Origin: Deltaproteobacteria bacterium
Lineage (GTDB): Bacteria; Myxococcota_A; UBA9160; UBA4427
NCBI GenBank assembly: GCA_002691205.1
Contig: NZHD01000110.1
Coordinates: forward strand, 1-64,000
Length of the DNA: 64,000 nt
Reading direction: 5' to 3'
The translations under genes and the position numbers were made by a program. Positions 1-6,774 of the stretch are shown piece by piece. Position 1 is the stretch's first letter. Every line of letters begins with the position of its first letter. Under the pieces are notes generated by a model. The model searched no databases. It saw nothing but the letters and a program-made list of their open reading frames with translations, and was not told the origin of the DNA.

Positions 1-167
1 ACTACGTCATCGGAAATCAGAGGCTCTTGTCCAGCTGAGGGCTCTTGTCCGGCTGAGGGCTCTTGTCCGGCTGAGGGCCCTTGTTCAGCTGAGGGCTCGC
101 TCCGAGGGTTCAAAAAATTCTCTACAATAACGAAAAGTGAATTCACGAAACTCAATCTCTTGTCCAT
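1..167 (-). CDS. Partial 5' end of a protein with PSAGQE hexapeptide repeats
   Basis: An open frame reads from an ATG at 167 leftwards off the window: 55 complete codons, no stop. The N-terminus (MDKRLSFVNSLFVIVENFLN) is short and mostly hydrophobic, followed by hexapeptide repeats of the form PSAGQE and then LISDDV. The 18-bp DNA repeat at 22-106 encodes these hexapeptides. The gene would be divergent from the NTF2-like gene at 186, with only 18 bp between the starts. There is no clear ribosome binding site before the ATG; a GTG at 146 is another possible start. The opposite strand is also open through the repeat (LVxLRA units, stop at 128-130) but shows no start. The product is not recognised. 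The minus-strand reading is preferred because it has a start and a linker-like repeat. Confidence 0.35.
   Translation of the reverse strand, partial: MDKRLSFVNSLFVIVENFLNPRSEPSAEQGPSAGQEPSAGQEPSAGQEPLISDDV
22..106. repeat. Imperfect 18-bp tandem repeat, four full copies plus a partial
   Basis: Copies start at 22, 40, 58 and 76, with a degenerate fifth from 94. The consensus is GGCTCTTGTCCGGCTGAG; copies 2 and 3 are identical and copies 1 and 4 differ at one and three positions. The unit is a whole number of codons, so copy-number change would keep a reading frame. On the minus strand it encodes PSAGQE-type hexapeptides. Confidence 0.9.
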
Positions 168-185
168 CAGTCTGATAGGAAAACG

Positions 186-614
186 ATGCCTATTCCGAGC
201 AAGCAAGAACTCAAGACGTGGGCCGAAAACTATGTGGCTCTTTGGAATGCCGGAGACAAAGACGCTTGGGCTGCGAACTGGCGCATGGTGGCCTCCGGCG
301 AATTCCGAATGCTTGACCCCGTCGGAACTCCAGAAAAAGTCGGCTTTAAAAAATGCTGCCTCGACTCGTTTGATCTTTTTCAGGCCAATGTTCAGTTTCG
401 GATCCCTGATGGAATGCTCTTCATCTGCGATAACGAGGTGGCTTGGACACTTGAAAATTCAATCACCACCGACGGGAAGACTGAAAAACATTATAGTGTC
501 GAGACCTACCGATTTGAAGCCGATGGCTCTGTCTATATCAGGACCTACTATCGTGTTCCTCAAAGAACCCCTGATGAACTCGGTCAGATGTTTCAGACTT
601 ATCTCCCCGAATAG
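186..614 (+). CDS. NTF2-like / SnoaL-like domain protein
   Basis: The 142-residue protein fits a single NTF2-like cone fold. It opens with a helix carrying WAENYVALWNAGDKDAW, typical of the first helix of SnoaL-like polyketide cyclase and ketosteroid-isomerase relatives, and ends in beta strands (KHYSVETYRFEADGSVYIRTYYRVP). There is no signal peptide, so it is probably cytoplasmic. AGGA lies upstream of the ATG. Members bind or isomerise small hydrophobic molecules, but this fold has many functions and I cannot assign a substrate. The neighbour, an enoyl-CoA hydratase homologue on the other strand, is compatible with lipid or polyketide-like chemistry. The family call is likely; the activity is unknown. 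Confidence 0.7.
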   Translation: MPIPSKQELKTWAENYVALWNAGDKDAWAANWRMVASGEFRMLDPVGTPEKVGFKKCCLDSFDLFQANVQFRIPDGMLFICDNEVAWTLENSITTDGKTEKHYSVETYRFEADGSVYIRTYYRVPQRTPDELGQMFQTYLPE

Positions 615-669
615 ATACTCTTAAGCACAGTCCGAGTTTTTGGCATCGAGTCCAGCAACCCGTGCTCAT

Positions 670-1470
670 TCACTCGCCCTTGAAGTCTGGATCTCTACGG
701 CCCAGCAGAGCATCGACGCCCTCTTTAGAGTCGGCAGTTTCCATCGTTCGCGATTGTTCACCAGCTTCATGTCGCGCGGCGCGTCGGGGGTCCCACTCAA
801 GCCCCTGATAGATCGAACGCTTGGTCCCTCGAACAGCCAGCGGAGCGGCGAGTGCAATCTCTGCGGCCAATTCTCTTGCCTTCTCAAGAACTTGATCTCC
901 TGGCATGGCGTAGTTGACCAGCCCAGCCTCTGCTGCTTCCGTCCCGCTGACGATGCGACCCGTGAGCAAAAATTCAATGCCTCTTGTCACTCCCATGAGT
1001 CTGGGCAGAAGATATGTGGTCGCCATGCCTGGATGAAGACCTAGCTTGACGAAGTTGGCCCCATAGCGAGAATCTTCATTGGCCACTCTTAGATCGCAAA
1101 CCACAGAAAGACCCAGTCCCCCTCCAATCGCATGCCCTTGCATCGCCGCAATCGTCGGGACTTCGATGTCTAAAATGGACAGAAAATGACCGTACATTCG
1201 ATACGTGCGGTCATGAGGAGCGATATATTGACCTTCCTTGGCGTTGTCACCCAGCGGAAGACCTGACTTAAAATCTGCCCCCGCACAAAAACTTTTCCCC
1301 GTTCCCGTGATAATCACACAGCGAACCTCAAAGTCCTCTCTCGCCTGAGTGACCGCATCTGACAAGCCAGATAGAATATCTGGCGTCATGCTGTTGCGAT
1401 TCTCGGGACGATTCAGAGTGATTGTCGCCACTCGATCTTGGACCTCATAGAGCACGGCGTCCGCTGACAT
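670..1470 (-). CDS. Enoyl-CoA hydratase/isomerase (crotonase) family protein
   Basis: 266 residues, the usual crotonase length. The N-terminus has the family pattern VATITLNRPENRNSM. The oxyanion-hole region reads FCAGADFK, followed by HAIGGGLGLSVVCDLRVA. Family members hydrate or isomerise enoyl-CoA thioesters in beta-oxidation and related routes. In the active-site region the first glutamate of classical hydratases seems replaced (GANFVKLGLHPG), while the second is kept (TRGIEFLLTG). The exact reaction (hydratase, isomerase or other) is therefore uncertain. The start is supported by AAAGGA upstream of the ATG at 1470. It stands alone, convergent with the NTF2-like gene. Confidence 0.85.
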   Translation of the reverse strand: MSADAVLYEVQDRVATITLNRPENRNSMTPDILSGLSDAVTQAREDFEVRCVIITGTGKSFCAGADFKSGLPLGDNAKEGQYIAPHDRTYRMYGHFLSILDIEVPTIAAMQGHAIGGGLGLSVVCDLRVANEDSRYGANFVKLGLHPGMATTYLLPRLMGVTRGIEFLLTGRIVSGTEAAEAGLVNYAMPGDQVLEKARELAAEIALAAPLAVRGTKRSIYQGLEWDPRRAARHEAGEQSRTMETADSKEGVDALLGRRDPDFKGE

Positions 1471-1672
1471 GGGTTTTCCTTTCGATCTCTAGAATCATTG
1501 ATTAGTTTAAGCCCAAGGAATACCTTTTAACACTTCGCTCCGCCATCTGGTCCGCCGACTCCCAGAGGAGTTTGGTGAACACATAAAAAAGGTTATTCGT
1601 TCGAAAAGCAATGAGCTGAAAGCTCAAGTCAACCGCGAACACAGCGCTCTGCCTCCGAAAGGGAAAACGTCC

Positions 1673-2695
1673 ATGCGTTACTTGATCCTCTCTTCTGCAC
1701 TTGCCTGTCTCTTACTCACTACGGCAGCCCCCGCCCAGACAACTAAGGCAGCACTTTCCAGCGAACTTGCGAGCTTTCTCGATGTCAAAAAAAGCGCATT
1801 CGAAAAGGTGACCCGGCAACCCCTCGTGACGGAATTGGATGTGCCGGATCGCAGTCGAAGAATCGCTCTCGCAGGCCTCATCCAGCTAAAGGGGTCTGGG
1901 GCAAAGCTACTCGATCAACTGGCTTCAGCTCAGGCCGGTACGCTTCTGGGCCCCGCTCAGCAAGATGGATTCTTCTCGAAACCAACAAGCGCTTCTAATC
2001 TCAAAAGTCTTGCCTTGCCTGAAGGCGACTTCGAAGTGCTCGCAGACTGTGAACCCAGTGCATGTAAATTCAAGTTAGATCACGAAGGGATCGTCAAAGC
2101 CCAATCCATAGACTGGAAAAACCCAACGGGCCAAACGCAATTCACTGACTACTTCCGAGAATTCCTAGCTCAATATGTGGAGAGGTATCAGGAAAAAGGG
2201 GCTCCGGCTCTAATCGTCTACGACGACAAGCCAAAGCCATTCGCCCTCAATCTAGGCTCAGAGATGATCCGAAAACAGATGAGCCTAACCCAAAGCCAGG
2301 TTCCAGAACTCTTCGCTTATTTGGGGGAGTACCCTAAAAATCGCCCCGAAGAAGTCACCGATCTCTTCTATTGGTCCCTCAAAGACTTCGGATATCGCCC
2401 CACCCTCTCGGTGGACCTGATCGTCGTGGACAGGAGCCCCCTCGCCTCCGGGATCAAATCCACCGTGATCCTCCAAACCATCTATGCCGACCACTATCTC
2501 GCGGCCCGCTACCAGATTGGAATGCTTCTCGATGGCGAAAAGGCTCTCGGTGTTCCGGGCGAGTTTCTATTGCTCATCGATCGAGTCCTGTTTGACGACA
2601 GCCTTGGCGGATTTAAACGAAGACTGTTGGGAAGCGGAATGAAAGACGATCTCAGCGACCGACTGAAATCCATATCGGAAAAGACGAACCCCTGA
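1673..2695 (+). CDS. Exported protein of unknown function
   Basis: 340 residues beginning with a clear Sec signal peptide (MRYLILSSALACLLLTTAAPAQ), so probably periplasmic. AAAGGG precedes the ATG. The mature part is mixed helix and strand without transmembrane segments, with a CEPSAC pair that could form a disulfide. I recognise no domain. It is monocistronic: a divergent hydratase gene lies upstream, and two hairpins at 2776-2833 separate it from the convergent gene at 2847. Confidence 0.75.
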   Translation: MRYLILSSALACLLLTTAAPAQTTKAALSSELASFLDVKKSAFEKVTRQPLVTELDVPDRSRRIALAGLIQLKGSGAKLLDQLASAQAGTLLGPAQQDGFFSKPTSASNLKSLALPEGDFEVLADCEPSACKFKLDHEGIVKAQSIDWKNPTGQTQFTDYFREFLAQYVERYQEKGAPALIVYDDKPKPFALNLGSEMIRKQMSLTQSQVPELFAYLGEYPKNRPEEVTDLFYWSLKDFGYRPTLSVDLIVVDRSPLASGIKSTVILQTIYADHYLAARYQIGMLLDGEKALGVPGEFLLLIDRVLFDDSLGGFKRRLLGSGMKDDLSDRLKSISEKTNP

Positions 2696-2775
2696 AGCGG
2701 ATTCACACGGGCCGTTTGCGCGAGGACGCCCGGGGGCAAAGGAGAGGCTCACGGGGACTCATGAATACTCAGCAG

Positions 2776-2833
2776 GCCCCCTGGTCACAGGCTTGGGGGC
2801 TCTTTATCCTCAGCCCGGGGTTTTCCCCCTGAG
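2776..2833. terminator. Two adjacent hairpins between convergent genes
   Basis: Hairpin one pairs GCCCCC (2776-2781) with GGGGGC (2795-2800) and is followed by TCTTTATCC. Hairpin two pairs CTCAG (2809-2813) with CTGAG (2829-2833) and has an inner GGGG/CCCC stem around TTTT. They lie between stop codons of converging genes and could serve as a bidirectional terminator. The T-run is weak. Confidence 0.4.
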
Positions 2834-2846
2834 CCCAAGGGCCTCT

Positions 2847-3173
2847 TTAAAACTGCCCTAGCTCACGCCTGAACGTATCGTCCACCGGTGCCTCAACGAA
2901 AGTTTCATAGGCGAGATCAAAATCATCTTTCCCACCCGGATAGGTGAGCGGTGCGGCCACTGCGAAAAAAACAGAACCCGCCACGGTCTGACCAACCCCT
3001 ATAGGCCGAACCAAAATCACATCTAGGGCCACGGCCCCCATACGGGCTGCGGTTGAGCTTGCTGACGTCTCTTCGTCTTGCGCCATAGAAGGTGAACCCA
3101 TAGTGAGAGACGCCAAAAGAAACGTACTCATCAGGCAGTTCTTGAACCACCGACTCTGCGCTCCTGACTTCAT
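2847..3173 (-). CDS. Small exported protein, likely membrane-associated
   Basis: About 108 residues from the ATG at 3173, chosen because GAGGAGAAGAGG sits directly upstream; the frame is open to an ATG at 3239. The signal peptide ends near SPSMAQ. The mature protein holds one hydrophobic stretch (VGQTVAGSVFFAVAAPLTYP) followed by an acidic tail (DDFDLAYETFVEAPVDDTF). This resembles small multidrug-resistance-pump-like or glycine-zipper periplasmic proteins only loosely. Function is unknown. Confidence 0.6.
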   Translation of the reverse strand: MKSGAQSRWFKNCLMSTFLLASLTMGSPSMAQDEETSASSTAARMGAVALDVILVRPIGVGQTVAGSVFFAVAAPLTYPGGKDDFDLAYETFVEAPVDDTFRRELGQF

Positions 3174-3394
3174 CCTCTTCTCCTCGCTCTCTGCCTTAAC
3201 GATGCTCACTCGAACTTGAAATCTCTCTTTCATCTTCATCAGACCGATTGAAACTAGGTCGCCGAGACGTTTCCGCTCCCACTAAATCCTGTCACAACTC
3301 CCTGGCCCTAGCCAGTCATCGTCTTAAGGCGACCAGAAGTCACTCATCCTATTCTAGGCTTAAAAATCAAAACGACCCACACAGCAGCCGAGCC
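3174..3394. other. Intergenic region without a recognised gene
   Basis: This stretch lies between the small exported protein and the terminator of the glycine-rich protein. It should carry the promoter of the minus-strand gene ending at 2847. I see no convincing ORF, RNA or repeat. Confidence 0.5.
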
Positions 3395-3449
3395 CGAAAA
3401 TAAGAAAAGCGGGGATGACCTACGGACTTCTCCGCTGGTCATCCCCGCT
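3395..3449 (-). terminator. Strong intrinsic terminator of the Gly/Ala-rich surface protein gene
   Basis: A perfect 13-bp inverted repeat (3408-3420 with 3437-3449; arm AGCGGGGATGACC) continues into an inner CGGA/TCCG stem. On the minus strand it is followed directly by a T-rich tract (TTTCTTATTTTC). It begins about 35 bases past the stop codon of the gene ending at 3484. This is the clearest rho-independent terminator in the window. Confidence 0.85.
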
Positions 3450-3483
3450 CAGGTCTTTCAACCCGATTACGAAAGAGAGGTCT

Positions 3484-4818
3484 CTACTCGTTCGTCACCA
3501 GGCGCCGTCGGAAGGCATAACCCACCGCTAGCATCATCAATACAGCCGCCGTGGCCAGACCCATCGGAGACATGGCTGGAACTGCTGATTGACCAATGTT
3601 CAGATTCACAACGTCAAGAGCGGAGTAATTCTGAGGGTTGGCTGAAGTTGTCCCCGTCGCCTTGGTCATGCGGTGTGTCGTACCACCTGCCACTAGGGTG
3701 ATCTTGCCTGCTCCCAGAGCCGTCCGGTTGTCGTACCCCATTGCGGACAGAACCGTGGTCGCTGGCTTGGTGCCGTTCATGCCTGTGTTGGAGACTCTCA
3801 CCGTTCCTGTTGTCCAAGGCATTCCGAAGTTCAGCTGCGAATCCGCAGGGATAATGGGCGCTCCTCCAAACACGGCCGCTCCCTGCCCTGTAATGACTCC
3901 ACATCCGGCAGGCAGCGCCGGCAAAGGATTAGTACAAGGAGTTGCAGTCATGAAGGTTGAGTAAGCCGGTGCCGAGGGGAAATTGTTGAAGTTCAAGAAG
4001 TTGTATGCGGCTCCCTGAACCTGGGCTCGTTGAACCCCGATGCCGCCGCCGACTTGCTGATGCGCAATCGCTGCTGAGAAGCCTGGGACCTGGGTAATCA
4101 CAACAGAGACATAACCGATGCCCCCCATCATCATCGCCATCGTTCCACCAAACTTGTTTGCACCGGCCGTGTAGCTGATTCGACCGTTCCAATTGCCGGC
4201 TGCAGGCGTTGCGTTCGCGGGCGCAGTACATGCCGAAACGCCGGCCCCGAGTCCTGAAGAAGCCGCACCCCCCCCTGGGCACCAGGAGAAGTTTGCACCG
4301 GCCCGGCCCAGCTGACCTGGGTCATTGGTAGGCGCAGAGGCCATGAACGCAGCCGCAGAAGGGTTGCCACTCGCATTGGATCCACTCGGTGCCACTCGGC
4401 CAGGGCCCATGAAAGTAAAGGTCGAAGCCAACTGCTGAACGGTCGGCGCGACAGCCACGGCGACCACCCAAGGTTCGCCAGGGAAAACCGAGAAACTATC
4501 CGGCTCAATCGTAAAATTCGCAGGGCTGCTTCCGTTCACCTGCAACTGACCGTTGCCGGGAATGCCACCATTGGCCGGACGCAAGCCACCGACGCAGCCG
4601 TTTTCAAGCCCGGTACCTCCGACCATCGCGGTCCCGCCGCCTGGCGTTAGCTGGGTTCCGCAAGGAACAGCGCCACCCTTGGCCGGAATATCAACCAAAG
4701 GACCTCGGTTCATGTACCAAGAACCCGTCATGGAAAGCACACGTGCGCTGGCCGCGTTGGCCATCATCAAAGCCGCGATCATCATTAAGATCACTTGGAC
4801 TTTCTTCGTTAACTGCAT
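3484..4818 (-). CDS. Gly/Ala-rich exported protein with a C-terminal sorting-type tail
   Basis: 444 residues. A signal peptide (VILMMIAALMMANAASA) is followed by a low-complexity body very rich in G, A, N, P and T with few charged residues. The end has the layout of a protein-sorting tail: a short motif (VPAMSPMGLATA), a hydrophobic helix (AAVLMMLAVGYAF) and a basic cluster (RRRL). This matches the organisation of PEP-CTERM/IPTL-CTERM tails, which anchor proteins until an exosortase-type enzyme processes them, though the motif is divergent. GAGGAG precedes the ATG. A candidate promoter lies upstream and a strong terminator downstream, so it is probably a well-expressed single gene. It may be a surface or extracellular matrix component. 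Confidence 0.7.
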   Translation of the reverse strand: MQLTKKVQVILMMIAALMMANAASARVLSMTGSWYMNRGPLVDIPAKGGAVPCGTQLTPGGGTAMVGGTGLENGCVGGLRPANGGIPGNGQLQVNGSSPANFTIEPDSFSVFPGEPWVVAVAVAPTVQQLASTFTFMGPGRVAPSGSNASGNPSAAAFMASAPTNDPGQLGRAGANFSWCPGGGAASSGLGAGVSACTAPANATPAAGNWNGRISYTAGANKFGGTMAMMMGGIGYVSVVITQVPGFSAAIAHQQVGGGIGVQRAQVQGAAYNFLNFNNFPSAPAYSTFMTATPCTNPLPALPAGCGVITGQGAAVFGGAPIIPADSQLNFGMPWTTGTVRVSNTGMNGTKPATTVLSAMGYDNRTALGAGKITLVAGGTTHRMTKATGTTSANPQNYSALDVVNLNIGQSAVPAMSPMGLATAAVLMMLAVGYAFRRRLVTNE

Positions 4819-5517
4819 GTCAATCTCCTCGATTGTTTTCTCAGTTTCAAATTTCGTAGGTTTCTAAAAGATGGTTAGATCGTGCGCAAAAATTCGATCG
4901 GTAGTCAGTTGCCTTGAATTCAGAGAGTTCCTTCTTCGATCCGAAACTCAAAAAAATATGTCGTTCTCTCTCTTTTACACTGTTTTCGCACACCTGTGGG
5001 ATTTTTCCTGTGCTCTTTAAGACCTGCTTAAGACCTGCCTGCTGCCTTTGGATTTCAGCGCGCCCTTTCCCCGTGGGTAAACTTTTCAACCGTTTTGTAA
5101 ACCGCTCTGACAAAAGCCAAACCACTTGCAGGCTTGTTATCGGCTCTTGTGCTTGCAATCGGTGGTCCAAATTAATGAATTGAGCGATAAAAATTTATTC
5201 ATCATTATTTTCAGATACTTACCGATACTCAAGCCTGAAACTGACCGTGCGATATTCAGAGTGAGAATGGGGCAAAGCGTCCCGGAATAGTCGACTTTCT
5301 ATCTGGGAAATCTAAAAGTTCAGGATAATCAGATACTTACAGGCAAATGTCTCAAGTGGGGCATTTTGGCCCAAACGCGGCAGAACGCTTCACCTTTGCG
5401 GCGTCACTGAAAGTATCTTGCGTCGAGGCTTGGATCAGTCAAAAGATTTGTAAACAGAAAACAGCTCTCCAACCGAAAACCGAGGGGCTTTGGATCTCTG
5501 CTAGGCTGCTAGCCATT
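4819..5517. other. Long divergent intergenic region with short direct repeats
   Basis: This A/T-richer spacer separates two divergent genes. It contains an 11-bp tandem duplication (TTAAGACCTGC at 5017-5027 and 5028-5038) and a 12-bp direct repeat (TCAGATACTTAC at 5211-5222 and 5329-5340). Such repeats could be regulator sites or a small regulatory RNA region; nothing proves either. If the gene at 5518 starts at the in-frame ATG at 5347, the spacer is shorter. Confidence 0.4.
4861..4889 (-). promoter_or_regulatory. Candidate sigma-70-type promoter of the Gly/Ala-rich protein gene
   Basis: On the minus strand TTGCGC (4884-4889) and TAGAAA (4861-4866) are separated by exactly 17 bases, about 40 bases upstream of the ATG at 4818. 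Both boxes match the consensus only partly. Confidence 0.25.
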
Positions 5518-6774
5518 ATGTTGACGAGACCAATGGCCACAGGAATCGCGATTCTATTCTGCCTGCTTGCCGGCACTTATCTGGGTTACCAACAGGGAAT
5601 CAGCGACGGACGAGACCAAATCATCAAGATCCGCCTCCCGTCGACACCCGATGAAGCCGCGCTGCTTGGGACTCGAAGCGAGTTAATCGAGATCTTGGTG
5701 AAGAACGACCCCCTTGAAAGAGGAGCGCTCTTGGCCCCGAAACTTCAAAGTCTCGGCCCCGAGGCCCTGCCCCAAGTTTTAGACGCCTACAATGACGTCT
5801 TTTTTGAAATCGGCGACTTTGAATTCGAAATGCTCGCCACGTGGTGGGCTCGCTTTGATCCACAAGCGGCCCTTGACTACACCCGAAGCTACTGGGCCGC
5901 CTCAAATTACAGCGTCCCTCAAGCTGTGATCCGGCAGTGGGCCAGCCAAGATCCCAGAGCGGCGGCCTTCGCCGCGATGTCGAGTGGCGACCTCGAGTCT
6001 TCGGACCCTTACATTCATTCCCTGGTGACGGGATGGGACGAATCCGGCCACCCGGGTCTTTACGAATTCATCCGCAATCTCGGACCCGGTCATCCGCGGC
6101 AGCGCGCCTTGATGCAAATCGCACAGAGGCAGGTACGACGCGATGGCACGGAGTCCGCCATCGAATGGGCAGAGGGCCTTCCGGGAACAGGCAGCAAGGA
6201 CGCCACTCTTAAGCGTAACGCATTCAGAAGAGTGGCCTCAGCTGTGACGGAAGTAGACCCCGAGGCCGGGGCCGCTTTCGCGGAGAAGCACTTTCATTCG
6301 CCGTTCGGGCAAGGGGTCCCCGAGCGAGTCGGGAGGCGATGGGTCTTCTACGAGCCTGAAGCGACGATGGATTGGTTGATGACCCTTCCCTCTGGAAGCA
6401 ATCGTGACCAAGCTGTCGAAGAGAGCTACCGCAGCTGGTCACGGAGGGATGCTCCATCGGCGATGGCCTGGGCGGCACAGAAAAATCTTGAAGAGGCTTG
6501 GTTTCAGCCTGCACTCTCAGTCTATGCTCGCCAAGTGGGCCAGTCAGACATTCAAGACGGGGTTGCTCTGGCGATCGCTGTGCAAAATGAGGATTACAGG
6601 CTCCTGACCATTGCGCGGGTCGTGCGGACGTGGGTTAGACAAGATCGCGCCGCCGCTCTGGCTTGGCTCAAGCAATCTGAGCTCTCGCCTCAGGATCAAG
6701 CTCGAATCCTGGGGCTCCCCTTTTCGAAAGAGGAAGATTCTGAAAAGAACTCCTCCAACGAAGAAGGTTCTTAA
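5518..6774 (+). CDS. Membrane-anchored helical-repeat protein of unknown function
   Basis: From the ATG at 5518 the protein has 418 residues and starts with one transmembrane anchor (MATGIAILFCLLAGTYLGY). A long alpha-helical domain follows, with repeated helix pairs carrying WARFDPQAAL, WASQDPRAA, WAEGLPG and WAAQKNL. These WA-x-x-D/P-x-x-A units look like a helical-repeat scaffold, TPR- or Sel1-like in shape but not a family I can name. An upstream ATG at 5347 is open but adds 57 residues of atypical composition ahead of the anchor. The gene converges on the TPR lipoprotein gene, sharing the bases TTAA for both stops. Confidence 0.6.
   Translation: MLTRPMATGIAILFCLLAGTYLGYQQGISDGRDQIIKIRLPSTPDEAALLGTRSELIEILVKNDPLERGALLAPKLQSLGPEALPQVLDAYNDVFFEIGDFEFEMLATWWARFDPQAALDYTRSYWAASNYSVPQAVIRQWASQDPRAAAFAAMSSGDLESSDPYIHSLVTGWDESGHPGLYEFIRNLGPGHPRQRALMQIAQRQVRRDGTESAIEWAEGLPGTGSKDATLKRNAFRRVASAVTEVDPEAGAAFAEKHFHSPFGQGVPERVGRRWVFYEPEATMDWLMTLPSGSNRDQAVEESYRSWSRRDAPSAMAWAAQKNLEEAWFQPALSVYARQVGQSDIQDGVALAIAVQNEDYRLLTIARVVRTWVRQDRAAALAWLKQSELSPQDQARILGLPFSKEEDSEKNSSNEEGS

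Noticed and set aside
2-130. Plus-strand open frame through the tandem repeat (LVxLRA units)
   Set aside because: No start in the window and a strongly biased repeat; the minus frame has a start and fits better. It cannot be fully excluded.
160-624. 154-codon plus-strand frame overlapping the NTF2-like gene
   Set aside because: Shifted frame over a gene with a clear fold and ribosome site.
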